DNA of 49,438 nt from Lachnospiraceae bacterium (GCA_022791815.1 JAAVZU010000021.1:1-49438), one strand, 5' to 3'; numbered from the stretch's first letter, positions 33,986-45,026 are shown. A program made the numbers and translations. The notes: a model not told the origin generated them from the letters alone.

Positions 33986-35929
33986 TTATAGCACATCTAT
34001 CACATCTTCTTTATGTATCACTTTTAATTCTTCTTCTGTTGGCATATCCATAAGTACAATACGATTTGCTTGTTTTACCATAATATTTTCAAAGGTATTT
34101 CTCACACCACGCCCATTTCCAAACAATTGTTTTTTCTCAGGGGTCATCTCTTCTAAAACATGAACAATCCATTTCTTTGCTTCCTCTTCCATCTCAACAC
34201 CAGATTTATCAGCAAGCATCTGTAAGATATCCATAAGCTGCTCATTTGTATAATCTTTAAAATCTACAAACTTATTAAATCGTGAAATCAAACCAGTATT
34301 GGCTTTTAAAAACGCATCCATCTCATCTTTATATCCAGCGACAATTACTACCAGATTATCTCTATGATCCTCCATCATTTTAACTAAAGTGTCAATTGCC
34401 TCACCACCAAAATCATTTGTATCATTTTTGTTAGTAAGGGAATATGCCTCATCAATAAATAAGACACCCCCTATAGCTTTTTCAATGACTTCCTTTACTT
34501 TCATGGCAGTCTGCCCAACATATCCTGCCACCAGTCCAGAACGGTCTACCTCTACCAAATGTCCTTTTGATAAGATACCAAGTTCCTTATAAATTTGTGC
34601 CACAAGACGTGCAACTGTTGTTTTTCCAGTTCCTGGATTACCCGTAAAGACCATGTGATAAGTAATATCCATAGTTGGCATAGAATAACTTTCCCGCATT
34701 TTTCTTACTTTAATTAAATTTATCAGTGAATTAATTTCTACTTTTACATCTTCTAACCCAACTAAAGAATTTAATTCTTCTAATAAAGACTGTAAACCTT
34801 TTGCTTGATTGATTTTGTCAATTTCTTTGCGGATATTATCCACTTTTTGGTCTTCAATCTTTTTTATACATCTTTCCTTTTTGGCAAACTCCAGAAATCT
34901 TGGTGCCTGGATTTTTAATTTCCCCATTTTTTGAAGTTCTAAAAGTTCTTCATCTGTATATTCAAAAATAGATTTTTCTTTTTTCTTATTCTGTTCTTTC
35001 TCTTCACCCTTATCATCTTTTAATTCTACTTTTTCTTTATTTTCTTTCTGGCAGGCTTCCTCATCTGTTACTTTTAAACTCTCTTTTGTTTCATTCTCTA
35101 TTTTTACTCGCTTTTCCTGTTCTTTTAACTCTTTTGCCTTTTTTTCTTCTTCCTCCATACGCATAATCTCTACCATTTGTTCTCTGGCAAGACGCAATGC
35201 TTCTTCTTTCTCAGCTTTCTCTTTTTCTCTCTTTACTTTTTCTTCCTCTTCTTTCTTCTTTGCCTCAAGCTGAGCCTTTTTTTGTTCTATTTCTTCTTTC
35301 TTTTTTGCTTCTTGGATACTTTTTTCTTTCACATGTTGTACAGATACTTTTAGCTTTTGGAATTTTTCACTGCTTAATTTGAGAAAAATATAACGATTAT
35401 TTATGACATAATTTTTCTGATCTTCATTAAGAAAATATGCTATTTTTTCATAATACTCCGAAATAAACTTATTAGCATAAGGACTTTGCTTTTGGCTTAA
35501 CATAGAAATTGCAATCAAAATATTAAGCAGAGAATCCATAAAATAACTGGTAAGAAAGGAATCCTTCTCTGCATCCCTCACACCACAAAGCTGTAAAAGA
35601 ATTGGTGGATTCTTTAATAAACGATTTGCTAAAAGCAGGGTTTCCTCTGGCAAATCTCCTGTTTTTACACAATGCAGTGCATTTTCAGATGGAAGATTTA
35701 TAATAAACTGTTTCTCTTCTGCTCTGCATCTTCCACAATAAATAGTCAAATTTAGTAAAAGAGCCTGCAAATACATATCTAGCATACTGTATATATTTTG
35801 ATGCAAATATGCCTCTGGTTCTTTCCAATACCCCTCTGTATCTAAAGTGTCACAAAACTTACACATATTTTGATAACTCTCTTTTGCAATTTCAAACAAT
35901 TTTTCATCTGTATAGAGTAATTGTACCAT
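33986..35929 (-). CDS. SpoVK/CbxX-type AAA+ ATPase with helical N-domain and long coiled coil
   Basis: The 647-residue protein has three parts. Residues about 1-190 are a helical domain with two CxxC pairs, C23-K-F-C26 and C65-G-R-C68, which could bind zinc. Residues about 200-330 are a highly charged Lys/Glu coiled coil. From about 380 comes a CbxX/CfxQ-SpoVK AAA+ domain: Walker A GNPGTGKTT (about 430), Walker B GVLFIDEAYSL (about 490), sensor region VIVAGYKDEM, arginine finger in GLISRF, and GNGRGVRNTFE. SpoVK is a sporulation protein; T7SS EccA shares the domain. I prefer the ATG at 35929, eight bases after AAGGAG, over one at 35935. Confidence 0.85.
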   Translation of the reverse strand: MVQLLYTDEKLFEIAKESYQNMCKFCDTLDTEGYWKEPEAYLHQNIYSMLDMYLQALLLNLTIYCGRCRAEEKQFIINLPSENALHCVKTGDLPEETLLLANRLLKNPPILLQLCGVRDAEKDSFLTSYFMDSLLNILIAISMLSQKQSPYANKFISEYYEKIAYFLNEDQKNYVINNRYIFLKLSSEKFQKLKVSVQHVKEKSIQEAKKKEEIEQKKAQLEAKKKEEEEKVKREKEKAEKEEALRLAREQMVEIMRMEEEEKKAKELKEQEKRVKIENETKESLKVTDEEACQKENKEKVELKDDKGEEKEQNKKKEKSIFEYTDEELLELQKMGKLKIQAPRFLEFAKKERCIKKIEDQKVDNIRKEIDKINQAKGLQSLLEELNSLVGLEDVKVEINSLINLIKVRKMRESYSMPTMDITYHMVFTGNPGTGKTTVARLVAQIYKELGILSKGHLVEVDRSGLVAGYVGQTAMKVKEVIEKAIGGVLFIDEAYSLTNKNDTNDFGGEAIDTLVKMMEDHRDNLVVIVAGYKDEMDAFLKANTGLISRFNKFVDFKDYTNEQLMDILQMLADKSGVEMEEEAKKWIVHVLEEMTPEKKQLFGNGRGVRNTFENIMVKQANRIVLMDMPTEEELKVIHKEDVIDVL

Positions 35930-36217
35930 GTGCATCTCTCCTTATCTGTGGTTATTTTATTACCCACTATTTCATATACTGCACCATTTATCAACTAAGC
36001 AAATAGTACATTTGTGTACTGTATCATTCAAAATTAATAAACTCACTTATCTACATCTTATACCAAATAAATATTATGAACAAACAGCACACAAGGAATG
36101 CCGCATCAAAAAATCATTCTAATACGGCATCCTCAGCCTGTTTATGTGCAAAGATATAATTAATTCATACTCTGTGTTAATTATATCTTTTTTAATCGAA
36201 AATAGCAATCATTCTAG
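35930..36217. other. 288-base gap upstream of the AAA+ gene
   Basis: Contains the hairpin at 36150-36193 and a small stem ATGCCG/CGGCAT around 36098-36130. No gene is visible. The promoter of the AAA+ gene should lie here but I could not pick a convincing one. Confidence 0.35.
36150..36193. terminator. Hairpin after the LysM gene
   Basis: Perfect 14-bp stem AAAGATATAATTAA (36150-36163) with its complement at 36180-36193 shifted slightly by sequence context (arm ends at 36177-36190), followed on the plus strand by TTT. On the minus strand, the direction of the LysM gene, the T-run is weak, so terminator function is uncertain. Confidence 0.45.
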
Positions 36218-36607
36218 TTACATATCTTCTACTTCTTTTGGCACTTTTAATACACTTCCCTTACGAAGTGCTATTGCATTCATTCCGTTATACTTTAATA
36301 AATCTTCCAAATCAATATCAAATTTATTTAAAAGTGTTTCCAAAGTGTCTCCTTCCCCTACCACATATTCAATAATCACCATATCATCTTTAGGTGGTTT
36401 TGGTGGTTTTGGTCTTCCTCCCTCTGGACGTTTCGGCTTTGGAATACATATCCAGTCACCAATTTGCAAATTGTATATATTAATGTACGGATTTGCCTGT
36501 AAAATCCATTCCAAAGGTACTTCTTCCCTTCTGCTAATACTATATAATGTATCCCCTTCTTTTATCTGATATTTTTTACCTTTGCAAATAAATTCGTCGT
36601 AATACAT
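36218..36607 (-). CDS. Two-LysM-domain protein without signal peptide
   Basis: The 129-residue protein has an N-terminal LysM (YQIKEGDTLYSISRREEVPLEWILQANP and so on, about residues 12-57), a Pro/Lys/Arg-rich linker (RPEGGRPKPPKPPKDD, about 60-76) and a second LysM (YVVGEGDTLETLLNKFDI, about 80-125). There is no export signal. In spore formers, LysM proteins lacking a signal peptide (for example SafA and SleL) bind the spore cortex from the mother-cell side, so a spore-coat role is a reasonable inference. A CATATAGTGA sequence upstream resembles a mother-cell sigma -10. ATG after AAGGAG. Confidence 0.85.
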   Translation of the reverse strand: MYYDEFICKGKKYQIKEGDTLYSISRREEVPLEWILQANPYINIYNLQIGDWICIPKPKRPEGGRPKPPKPPKDDMVIIEYVVGEGDTLETLLNKFDIDLEDLLKYNGMNAIALRKGSVLKVPKEVEDM

Positions 36608-36918
36608 ACCTTCTGCTCCTTCATTTTTTTTACTTCACTATATGTTTTATCTGAAAAAAAGTTACTCTAATTAAAAATTCTTATATTTTTCAATAACTTT
36701 TCTACTTATTTTTATGTTTTTTTTACTATTTTTTCATATTGCTTTCAAATATTTACTGTCGTATAATGTAAACTGATTGTATTTATTTGTTATCTTTTAT
36801 AACCAGCCTTTCACACTGCTGACTGTCTGGGATCTAATACGTATACACTTGATTTACTTAGCTGTATAAAAGTAGACAATAAGAAAATAGGGACTTTTAC
36901 CCAAAGGAGGAACGGCTT
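36608..36918. other. 311-base divergent gap with leader of the activase-like gene
   Basis: Left part holds the start region of the LysM gene. Right part is a leader of about 145 bases between the sigma-A promoter at 36739-36767 and the TTG start at 36919, including the palindrome ATACGTAT. No known riboswitch was recognised. Confidence 0.4.
36739..36767 (+). promoter_or_regulatory. Sigma-A-type promoter of the activase-like gene
   Basis: TTGCTT (36739-36744), a 17-base spacer and a perfect TATAAT (36762-36767). It lies about 150 bases before the start of the 1416-codon gene. Confidence 0.55.
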
Positions 36919-39900
36919 TTGCCAAATGACATGAATAACATAAAACATACACTGGGAATTGATATTGGTTCTACTACTGTTAAAGTTGCCATTCTTGATT
37001 CTGATAAAAATATTATTTTCTCTGACTATCAGAGACACTTTGCAAATATACAGGAAACTCTTACCCGTATTATAAATTCCGCTTATGAGCAGCTTGGGGA
37101 ATTGGAATTTGCCCCTATGATTACTGGATCTGGCGGACTGACTATTTCTAAACATCTGGATATTCCATTTGTTCAGGAAGTAGTAGCAGTTTCCACCGCA
37201 CTAAAGGATTATGCACCTCAAACAGATGTTGCTATTGAGCTTGGTGGAGAAGATGCAAAAATCATCTACTTTACTGGCGGTATTGATCAACGCATGAATG
37301 GTATTTGTGCTGGTGGTACTGGATCTTTTATTGACCAGATGGCTACTCTTCTGAAAACAGATGCCGATGGTTTAAATGAATATGCCAAAGACTATAAAGC
37401 AATTTATCCAATTGCTGCACGATGTGGTGTATTTGCAAAAACAGACATCCAGCCTTTGATAAATGAAGGTGCTACCAAACAGGATTTATCTGCTTCTATT
37501 TTACAGGCAGTAGTCAACCAGACCATAAGCGGTCTTGCCTGTGGTAAGCCAATCCGTGGTAATGTAGCTTTTCTTGGCGGTCCACTTCACTTTTTAACGG
37601 AGTTAAAACAAGCTTTTATCCGTACCCTAAAACTAACACCAAATCAAATTATCGCTCCTGACCATTCCCACTTATTCGCAGCAGTGGGATCTGCTCTTAA
37701 TACCAAATATAAAAAGATTACTTCATTTAAAGAATTAGCCAACAAATTAAAAAGTGGCATTACTATGGAATTTGAAGTAACCCGTATGGCCCCTCTTTTT
37801 GAAAATCAAGCAGCTTATGATACATTTTTAGAACGACACTCCCGTCACAAGGTTGTAGCTGGAGATATTCGTAATTATGAAGGTGATTGTTTCCTTGGTA
37901 TTGATGCTGGATCCACAACAACCAAAGTAGCATTGGTTGCTGAAAATGGTGATTTGCTATACTCCTTTTACAGTAATAACAATGGAAGTCTGCTAAAAAC
38001 CACCATTAAAGCATTAAAAGAAATCTATGAACTTCTGCCAGACAGTGCCCGTATTGTACGTTCCTGCTCCACTGGATATGGTGAAGCTTTAGTAAAATCT
38101 GCTTTTCTTTTGGATGAAGGTGAAGTCGAAACTATCGCCCACTATTATGCTGCATCTTTCTTTGAACCAGAGGTAGATTGTATTTTAGACATTGGCGGCC
38201 AGGATATGAAATGTATAAAAATAAAGAACGAAACCATTGACAGTGTACAGCTTAATGAAGCCTGCTCTTCTGGTTGTGGTTCTTTTATTGAAACTTTTGC
38301 AAAATCACTCAATTATGAGGTATCTGACTTTGCTAAGGTTGCTCTCTTTGCTAAGAATCCTATAGATCTTGGTTCTAGATGTACTGTATTTATGAACTCT
38401 AAAGTAAAACAAGCACAAAAAGAAGGTGCTGGTGTAGATGATATTTCTGCTGGTCTTGCCTATTCTGTTATTAAAAATGCATTATTAAAAGTTATCAAAA
38501 TTACAGACCCAAAAGACCTTGGAAAAAAAATTGTGGTACAAGGCGGAACTTTCTACAATGATGCTGTTCTCCGCAGTTTTGAAATTATCTCAGGCTGTGA
38601 AGCAGTAAGACCTAATATTTCTGGTATTATGGGTGCCTTTGGTGCTGCTTTAATTGCTAGGGAGCATTATGATGGAACACAAGAAACTACAACTCTTCCA
38701 TTTGAGAAAATTACCTCCTTAAAATTTGATAGTTCTATGACTAGATGTAAGGGCTGTACCAACAATTGCCTTTTAACCATTAATAAATTTTCTGGCGGCC
38801 GCCAGTTTATTTCAGGTAATCGTTGTGAACGTGGTCTTGGCAAAGCAAAAAAAACAGACAGTGTTCCAAATTTATTTGCTTACAAAACCAAACGCCTATT
38901 CCAGCATTATGAATCATTGGACGAAGAACATGCTTACCGTGGAATTGTAGGTATTCCGAGAGTACTTAACATGTATGAGAATTTTCCGTTTTGGCATACC
39001 TTTTTTACAAACCTCGGCTACAAAGTAGTGTTATCACCAGAATCCAACCGTAAAATATATGAACTTGGTATTGAATCTATTCCTAGTGAATCAGAATGTT
39101 ATCCTGCCAAGCTGGCACATGGTCATGTAATGTGGCTGGTAAAACAGAATATTGACTACATTTTCTATCCATGTATATTTTATGAAAGAAAAGAACAGGA
39201 GGATGCTGGAAACCATTACAACTGTCCTATCGTTACTTCTTATGGGGAAAATATAAAAAATAATATGGAAGAATTACAAGATAAAAATATTACTTTTCAG
39301 AATCCTTTTTTATCTTTTGAAAATGAAGAAATTTTATACCAACGCCTTTCTACAATCTTCCGTGAAGAGAATGATATTCCTGAATACGAAATAAAACAAG
39401 CCGTTCATGCAGCATGGACTGAACTGATGAATGCCCAAAAGGATATCCAAAAAAAAGGGGAAGAAGTTTTAAAATATCTGGATGAGACAGGAAAACAAGG
39501 AATTGTCTTGGCAGGAAGACCATATCATTGTGATTCCGAAATTAACCACGGTATTCCAGAGTTAATAACCTCTTTTGATGTAGCAGTATTAACAGAAGAC
39601 AGCATTGCTCATTTAGGAAAAGTTGACCGCCCTACTATTGTGATGGATCAGTGGGTATACCATTCCCGTTTATATGCAGCAGCCTCTTATGTACGTACAA
39701 AGCCAAATTTGAATCTGATTCAGCTAAACTCTTTTGGCTGTGGTCTGGATGCGGTTACTACGGATCAGGTAAATGACATTTTGACAAAATCTGGTAAAAT
39801 TTACACCGTACTTAAAATTGATGAAGTAAACAACTTGGGTGCTGCACGTATTCGTATACGTTCTCTTCTTTCTGCTATTAAGGACAGAGAACACAAGCAT

Positions 39901-41169
39901 ATTGCATGTAAGGTGGAGAATGCCTCTCACCATAGAGTAGTATTTACTGAGGAAATGCGTAAAAACTATACCATCCTGGCTCCTCAAATGTCACCAATTC
40001 ACTTTAATGTATTAGTTGCTGCTATTGAATCCTGTGGTTACAAGATAGAACTATTGCCAAGTAATAAATCTTGCGTGGATTATGGATTAAAATATGTAAA
40101 TAACGATGCCTGCTATCCTTCTCTTTTAGTTGTTGGTCAATTTATGGAAGCTTTAGACTCTGGCAAATATGACTTAGACAAAGTAGCTCTTGCCATTACC
40201 CAGACTGGCGGGGGATGCCGTGCAACAAATTATATTGGCTTTATCCGTCGTGCTTTGGAAAAAGCGGGCTATGGACATATTCCAGTCATATCTCTTAGTG
40301 CTGGTGTAGAAACAAATCCAGGATTTACTTACACATTTCCAATGATTCATCGTGTCCTGCAGGCATTGGTTTATGGAGATTTATTTATGCGTCTTTTATA
40401 CAAAACACGCCCATACGAGGCAGAGTCTGGCTCTGCTAATGCCTTATTTAGAAAATGGGAAGCAAAATGTATAGAAGATGTCCGAAAGGGCAAGAACTTT
40501 AAAAAGAATATTCATGACATAGTAAATGATTTCGACAACCTTCCTCTTCTTGATGTCAGAAAACCAAAGGTAGGTATTGTAGGTGAAATTTTAGTTAAAT
40601 TCCTCCCTACTGCAAACAATCAATTAGTTGAACTTTTAGAAGAAGAAGGTGCAGAAGCTGTATGTCCTGATTTAATAGATTTCTTTCTGTATTGTTGTTA
40701 CAACCACAACTATGAAGTTGCATTATTTAGAAAAAGCAAAAAAACTGCTTTTTATAACAATATTGCAATTAAAGTAATTGAGTTTTATCGAAGACATGCA
40801 AAACATGCCTTAAAATGTAGCAGACGTTTTCAGCCACCAGAAAACATTAAAACTTTAGCAGGCTATGCAGAACCTTTTGTTTCCCTTGGTAATCAGACTG
40901 GTGAAGGCTGGTTTTTAACAGGAGAAATGGTAGAACTGATTCACTCTGGTGTACCAAATATTGTTTGTACGCAGCCTTTTGGATGTCTACCTAACCATGT
41001 AGTTGGAAAAGGTGTAATTAAAAGCCTTCGCCAGGCATTTCCAGATGCTAATATTGTGGCAGTAGATTACGATCCTGGTGCCAGCGAGGTAAATCAATTA
41101 AATCGTATTAAATTAATGCTTTCTACGGCAAACCAAAATCTAACAACTGAAAATGATTCTAATAAATAA
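36919..41169 (+). CDS. Giant 2-hydroxyacyl-CoA dehydratase activase-like protein (fused activase and HgdB-like modules)
   Basis: The 1416-residue protein fuses two BadF/BadG/HgdC-type ASKHA ATPase domains (first at [13 protein letters not shown], about residue 14; second at [14 protein letters not shown], about 330), then a DUF2229-type module with CKGCTNNC and GNRCERG (about 610-640), and C-terminal HgdB-like segments ([45 protein letters not shown]). In classical systems a small Fe-S ATPase activates a separate dehydratase. Cys in [11 protein letters not shown] probably ligates an Fe-S cluster. Such fused proteins are widespread in anaerobes, substrate unknown. It starts at TTG, eight bases after GGAGG; the ATG at 36931 is too far. 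It is monocistronic. Confidence 0.88.
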   Translation: MPNDMNNIKHTLGIDIGSTTVKVAILDSDKNIIFSDYQRHFANIQETLTRIINSAYEQLGELEFAPMITGSGGLTISKHLDIPFVQEVVAVSTALKDYAPQTDVAIELGGEDAKIIYFTGGIDQRMNGICAGGTGSFIDQMATLLKTDADGLNEYAKDYKAIYPIAARCGVFAKTDIQPLINEGATKQDLSASILQAVVNQTISGLACGKPIRGNVAFLGGPLHFLTELKQAFIRTLKLTPNQIIAPDHSHLFAAVGSALNTKYKKITSFKELANKLKSGITMEFEVTRMAPLFENQAAYDTFLERHSRHKVVAGDIRNYEGDCFLGIDAGSTTTKVALVAENGDLLYSFYSNNNGSLLKTTIKALKEIYELLPDSARIVRSCSTGYGEALVKSAFLLDEGEVETIAHYYAASFFEPEVDCILDIGGQDMKCIKIKNETIDSVQLNEACSSGCGSFIETFAKSLNYEVSDFAKVALFAKNPIDLGSRCTVFMNSKVKQAQKEGAGVDDISAGLAYSVIKNALLKVIKITDPKDLGKKIVVQGGTFYNDAVLRSFEIISGCEAVRPNISGIMGAFGAALIAREHYDGTQETTTLPFEKITSLKFDSSMTRCKGCTNNCLLTINKFSGGRQFISGNRCERGLGKAKKTDSVPNLFAYKTKRLFQHYESLDEEHAYRGIVGIPRVLNMYENFPFWHTFFTNLGYKVVLSPESNRKIYELGIESIPSESECYPAKLAHGHVMWLVKQNIDYIFYPCIFYERKEQEDAGNHYNCPIVTSYGENIKNNMEELQDKNITFQNPFLSFENEEILYQRLSTIFREENDIPEYEIKQAVHAAWTELMNAQKDIQKKGEEVLKYLDETGKQGIVLAGRPYHCDSEINHGIPELITSFDVAVLTEDSIAHLGKVDRPTIVMDQWVYHSRLYAAASYVRTKPNLNLIQLNSFGCGLDAVTTDQVNDILTKSGKIYTVLKIDEVNNLGAARIRIRSLLSAIKDREHKHIACKVENASHHRVVFTEEMRKNYTILAPQMSPIHFNVLVAAIESCGYKIELLPSNKSCVDYGLKYVNNDACYPSLLVVGQFMEALDSGKYDLDKVALAITQTGGGCRATNYIGFIRRALEKAGYGHIPVISLSAGVETNPGFTYTFPMIHRVLQALVYGDLFMRLLYKTRPYEAESGSANALFRKWEAKCIEDVRKGKNFKKNIHDIVNDFDNLPLLDVRKPKVGIVGEILVKFLPTANNQLVELLEEEGAEAVCPDLIDFFLYCCYNHNYEVALFRKSKKTAFYNNIAIKVIEFYRRHAKHALKCSRRFQPPENIKTLAGYAEPFVSLGNQTGEGWFLTGEMVELIHSGVPNIVCTQPFGCLPNHVVGKGVIKSLRQAFPDANIVAVDYDPGASEVNQLNRIKLMLSTANQNLTTENDSNK

Positions 41170-41214
41170 AAAACTCCACCAGAGTAATGATTTCTAACTC
41201 TGGTGGAGTTTTAT
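41170..41214. terminator. Bidirectional terminator after the activase-like gene
   Basis: AACTCCACCAGAGT pairs perfectly with ACTCTGGTGGAGTT, followed on the plus strand by TTATTATCTT and on the minus by TTTTTATTTATT. It directly follows the stop at 41169. Confidence 0.85.
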
Positions 41215-41297
41215 TATCTTCAACAACAAATATTTATTTTAAATTATATTTTCTAACGGATTTATGTTCTCATCCTATTCACATAATAATTCTAAAT

Positions 41298-42083
41298 TCA
41301 CTCTGCTTTTATCTGAAATATTCTTTCTGTATTATTCTTTGCATTTTCTATTAGTACTTCCTCCTGCACTTTCATATAATGTGCCAACTCTTTTACAACA
41401 TATTTAATGTTCTGGGGAATATTTGTCCTGTCTAGCCCCTGCACGTTTCTTGGAGTCAGATAAGGTGCATCTGTTTCTATTAAAATCCTGTCAAGAGGAA
41501 TTATATGTACTGCCTCCCGCAATTCTTTCGCCCTTCTGTCATCACAAATCCATCCTGTAATACCAATAGAAAAGCCCATGGATAAATATTTATCCAATGT
41601 ATGTTTATTTCCTGTAAAACAATGTACTACAGACTTTTCACAGATATCAGGATGCTTTTTTAATCTACGGATAAAATCATTCTCTGCACTGCGTTCATGA
41701 AGAAACAAAGGTTTATTGAATTTTTCGGCAATAAGAATCTGCTTTTCCAGACATCTTATTTGATTTTCTTTGGTAGAAAACATCCTATCATAATCTAATC
41801 CACACTCTCCCACAGCCACTATTTTCTTATTTTCAGATATAATCTGCTCTATAAGACGAAAATCCTCCTGCTTTGCATTATCTGCATTATGAGGATGAAT
41901 CCCTGCAGTGCCAAAAGTGTTATGTGTTTTAACAAAAGAATTGATTTTCCTATTCTCTTTAGTATCTGTTCCCGTAAGAATACAGCATATACCTTCCATT
42001 TCTGCAGATTGAATCACACTTTGCGGTTCAGGAAATTGTTTACAAAACAGATTCAATCCAATATCATAATATTTTATCTGCAT
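41298..42083 (-). CDS. tatD: TatD-family metal-dependent DNase
   Basis: TatD-type TIM-barrel hydrolase with DNase activity in the characterised members. The 261-residue protein has the conserved AGIHPHNA, GECGLDYDR, LFLHERSAEND, VVHCFTG and IETDAPYLTP motifs. The N-terminus is of the DIGLNL kind (as DIGVNL in E. coli TatD) rather than the HxH kind of YcfH/YabD, which fits the TatD subgroup. It follows mnmA by 12 bases and is probably the last gene of that operon. Confidence 0.92.
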   Translation of the reverse strand: MQIKYYDIGLNLFCKQFPEPQSVIQSAEMEGICCILTGTDTKENRKINSFVKTHNTFGTAGIHPHNADNAKQEDFRLIEQIISENKKIVAVGECGLDYDRMFSTKENQIRCLEKQILIAEKFNKPLFLHERSAENDFIRRLKKHPDICEKSVVHCFTGNKHTLDKYLSMGFSIGITGWICDDRRAKELREAVHIIPLDRILIETDAPYLTPRNVQGLDRTNIPQNIKYVVKELAHYMKVQEEVLIENAKNNTERIFQIKAE

Positions 42084-42095
42084 ATTAAACCTTCT

Positions 42096-43202
42096 TTAAT
42101 TCTTTGATAGTAACTTTCTTCCAATAATACTTCCACCACCAACTACATAATCATCTTTGTAAAAAACTACTGCCTGTCCCGGAGTAATGGCTCGTTGTGG
42201 TTCTTCAAATATACATTCTAATATATCATCATCCATTTTGCGAATCGTTGCTTTCGCTCCCTTATGGCTATAGCGGATCTTAGCATCCACTACCATATCT
42301 CCTGCCAAGTCAGAAATTCCCATAAAGTTAAGCTTATCTGCGTATAAACGTGTTGAAAACACATCCTGGTTTTCCCCAATTACCACTTCGTTTGTTTCAG
42401 GACGGATCTCTACTACAAAAACAGGTTTTCCCATTGCAAGATTAAGACCCTTTCTCTGCCCCACTGTATAGTTTGTAATACCTTTATGAGTTCCAAGAAT
42501 ATTTCCTTCCAAATCCACAAAATTACCTTCTGGGATAACTGCATTAGTATTGTCATGAATAAACTTTGTATAATCATTATCAGGAATAAAGCAGATATCC
42601 TGGCTGTCTGGTTTATTCGCTACTAATAAACCAATATCCTCTGCAATCTGACGGATCTCTTCCTTACTGTATTCCCCTACTGGCATAAGGGTATGGGAAA
42701 GCTGGGCTTGTGTAAGATTATAAAGTGCATAGGTCTGATCTTTTGCTTCTGTTACAGATTTTTTTATAGTATACCGCCCATTTGGTAGCTTTACCACTCT
42801 GGCATAATGACCAGTGGCAATATAATCTGCTCCAATTTCCATAGAACGATGTAAAAGAGCTTCCCATTTCACATAGCGGTTGCAGGCAATACAGGGATTC
42901 GGTGTCCTGCCCTTTAAGTACTCCTCTAAAAAATAGTCCATAACCTGTTCTTTAAATTCCTTACGGAAATTCATTACATAATAAGGTATTCCAATAGAAG
43001 CTGCCACTCTTCTAGCATCCTCTACTGCACTTAAACCACAACACCCTCCGTTTTCTTCCAATATAATTTCTGGCTCTTCCTGCCAGATTTGCATGGTTAC
43101 CCCTATCACATCATATCCTGCCTGTTTTAAGAGATAAGCCGTTACAGAAGAATCTACCCCCCCAGACATTCCAACAACAACTTTTTTCTTATGGTTTCTC
43201 AT
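42096..43202 (-). CDS. mnmA: MnmA, tRNA 2-thiouridylase
   Basis: Adds sulfur to U34 of tRNA Glu, Gln and Lys using sulfur from a cysteine desulfurase. The 368-residue protein has the PP-loop [10 protein letters not shown] (about residues 11-20), the catalytic Cys pair in [12 protein letters not shown] and SQDICFIPD, the GHYARV block, and the C-terminal beta-barrel (GQAVVFY). The gene directly follows iscU and shares a unit with iscS, the likely sulfur donor. ATG is three bases after the iscU stop. Confidence 0.96.
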   Translation of the reverse strand: MRNHKKKVVVGMSGGVDSSVTAYLLKQAGYDVIGVTMQIWQEEPEIILEENGGCCGLSAVEDARRVAASIGIPYYVMNFRKEFKEQVMDYFLEEYLKGRTPNPCIACNRYVKWEALLHRSMEIGADYIATGHYARVVKLPNGRYTIKKSVTEAKDQTYALYNLTQAQLSHTLMPVGEYSKEEIRQIAEDIGLLVANKPDSQDICFIPDNDYTKFIHDNTNAVIPEGNFVDLEGNILGTHKGITNYTVGQRKGLNLAMGKPVFVVEIRPETNEVVIGENQDVFSTRLYADKLNFMGISDLAGDMVVDAKIRYSHKGAKATIRKMDDDILECIFEEPQRAITPGQAVVFYKDDYVVGGGSIIGRKLLSKN

Positions 43203-43204
43203 AT

Positions 43205-43645
43205 CTAGTATTCTTCTCCATCCTCTTCATCTTCATGAATATCATTCTTTGGTTTTTTCAAACCTTCAATTACAATTTCATTCTTTTCTGCATAATCCCA
43301 TAATGCAGCATGGATGGCTTCCTCTGCAAGGAGCGAACAATGCACCTTTACAGGTGGAAGTCCATCCAAGGCTTCCATAACTGCTTTATTAGTAACCTGC
43401 AAGGCTTCCTGCACGGTTTTGCCCATAACCAATTCTGTTGCCATACTACTGGTCGCTACTGCAGCTCCACATCCAAAAGTTTTAAATTTACAATCACGGA
43501 TAATGCCATCCTCATCAATATCTAAATAAATACGCATAATATCTCCACACTTGGCATTTCCTACAGTTCCTACACCGCTGGCATCTTCTATCTCCCCAAC
43601 ATTTCTAGGGTTGGTAAAATGATCCATTACTTTTTCACTATACAT
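43205..43645 (-). CDS. iscU: IscU/NifU N-terminal type Fe-S scaffold
   Basis: Scaffold for Fe-S cluster assembly. The 146-residue protein begins [19 protein letters not shown] and has the three ligand cysteines: C33 in NAKCGD, the second in [11 protein letters not shown] and the third in [11 protein letters not shown]. The C-terminal tail is acidic (DEEDGEEY) and extends beyond the IscU fold. It lies downstream of iscS and upstream of mnmA. ATG follows GGAGG. Confidence 0.95.
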   Translation of the reverse strand: MYSEKVMDHFTNPRNVGEIEDASGVGTVGNAKCGDIMRIYLDIDEDGIIRDCKFKTFGCGAAVATSSMATELVMGKTVQEALQVTNKAVMEALDGLPPVKVHCSLLAEEAIHAALWDYAEKNEIVIEGLKKPKNDIHEDEEDGEEY

Positions 43646-43835
43646 GGTATTTTTCCTCCTAATATTTTAAATGTATAATAACTGTTCAAAACCATGAACA
43701 ATTACGTTTAAACTTATAGTAATTCTCCTTCGACGAAAAAAGGCTTAAAAATTACAAAATTTACTTTTTCTTACAAAACACGCATTTACTGCGTGTTTCT
43801 AACTGAATAGTTACAATGTATATTTCATCTTTTCC
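43646..43835. repeat. Gap iscS-iscU with a copy of a 66-bp direct repeat
   Basis: Bases 43751-43816 match 45055-45120 in about 57 of 66 positions, in the same orientation. The centre is a perfect hairpin, AAACACGCA with TGCGTGTTT on the minus strand, with a changed loop. A second short stem of AACTGTTCA/TGAACAATT type lies at about 43680-43706. Confidence 0.8.
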
Positions 43836-45026
43836 TTAGCCATTCCTTGTGTTTTGTTTGACAAAATCTTCATACAATGGAGACATCGAACGCAGTTTCT
43901 CCACTATTTCCTTAGTCGTATCCACTACATAATCAATCTCCTCTTCTGTGGTCTCATCACTCAATGTCAAACGTAGTGACCCATGAGCAATCTCATGAGG
44001 AAGACCAATAGCTAGAAGCACATGAGAAGGATCAAGGGATCCAGAAGTACATGCCGATCCACTAGAACCGCAAATTCCTTTCATATCTAACATAATAAGC
44101 AAAGATTCACCTTCAATAAATTGAAAACTAAAATTTGCATTATTTGGCAATCTCTTTTTTCTATCCCCATTTAATCTTGTATATGGAATCTCTGCAAGCA
44201 CTCTTTCTATCAATCTATCTCTAAGGGCAGTTTCTTTCTTCACTCTTTCTTCCATTGTATTCATGGCAATTTCTACTGCCTTTGCCAGACCAACAATTCC
44301 TGGAACATTTTCTGTTCCTGCTCTTCTTTTTCTTTCTTGTGCACCGCCATGTACAAAAGAACGAAGCTTTAAACCTTTACGGATATATAAAAATCCAATT
44401 CCTTTTGGTCCATTTAACTTGTGACCGCTGGCACTTAACATATCTATATGATACTCATCCACTTTAATATCAATATGTCCAAAAGCCTGTACGGCATCTG
44501 TATGGAATAAAATATTATGTTCTTTGGCAATTTCTCCAATTTCTTTAATTGGCTGAATCGTTCCTATCTCATTATTAGCAAACATAATAGAAATTAAAAT
44601 AGTAGTTGACCGAATTGCCTTTTTCAATTCTTCTAATTTTACAATTCCCTGCTCATCTACATCCAGGTAAGTCACTTCAAACCCATTCTCCTCTAAATAT
44701 TCACAAGTATGCATTATTGCATGATGTTCAATTTTAGAGGTTATGATATGATTTCCTTTGTCCTTATAAGCCTCCGCAGTTGCCTTAATTGCCCAGTTAT
44801 CCGATTCGGAACCGCCAGCAGTAAAGTAAATATCTTGTGTATTTGTTCCAAGAGTTTTAGCAATTGTCTCCCTTGCCTTTGTCACTACATTCTTATTCTC
44901 TGCTGCAAAACTATATACCGCAGAAGGATTTCCAAATTTTTTTGTAAAATACGGCATCATTGCATCTAAAACTTCTGGTTTTACAGGAGTAGTAGCTGCA
45001 TTATCCAAATAAATTGTTTTCGCCAT
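43836..45026 (-). CDS. iscS: Cysteine desulfurase
   Basis: PLP enzyme that removes sulfur from cysteine for Fe-S clusters and tRNA thiolation. The 396-residue protein has the PLP Lys in SASGHKLNGPKG (about residue 203), the His in SKIEHHAIMHTC and the active-site Cys in GSSGSACTSGS (about residue 325). The start YLDNAATTPV and the C-terminal LSDETTEEEIDYV block are family standard. ATG after GAGGAG. Lies between iscR and iscU; both intergenic gaps carry the same repeat. Confidence 0.96.
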   Translation of the reverse strand: MAKTIYLDNAATTPVKPEVLDAMMPYFTKKFGNPSAVYSFAAENKNVVTKARETIAKTLGTNTQDIYFTAGGSESDNWAIKATAEAYKDKGNHIITSKIEHHAIMHTCEYLEENGFEVTYLDVDEQGIVKLEELKKAIRSTTILISIMFANNEIGTIQPIKEIGEIAKEHNILFHTDAVQAFGHIDIKVDEYHIDMLSASGHKLNGPKGIGFLYIRKGLKLRSFVHGGAQERKRRAGTENVPGIVGLAKAVEIAMNTMEERVKKETALRDRLIERVLAEIPYTRLNGDRKKRLPNNANFSFQFIEGESLLIMLDMKGICGSSGSACTSGSLDPSHVLLAIGLPHEIAHGSLRLTLSDETTEEEIDYVVDTTKEIVEKLRSMSPLYEDFVKQNTRNG

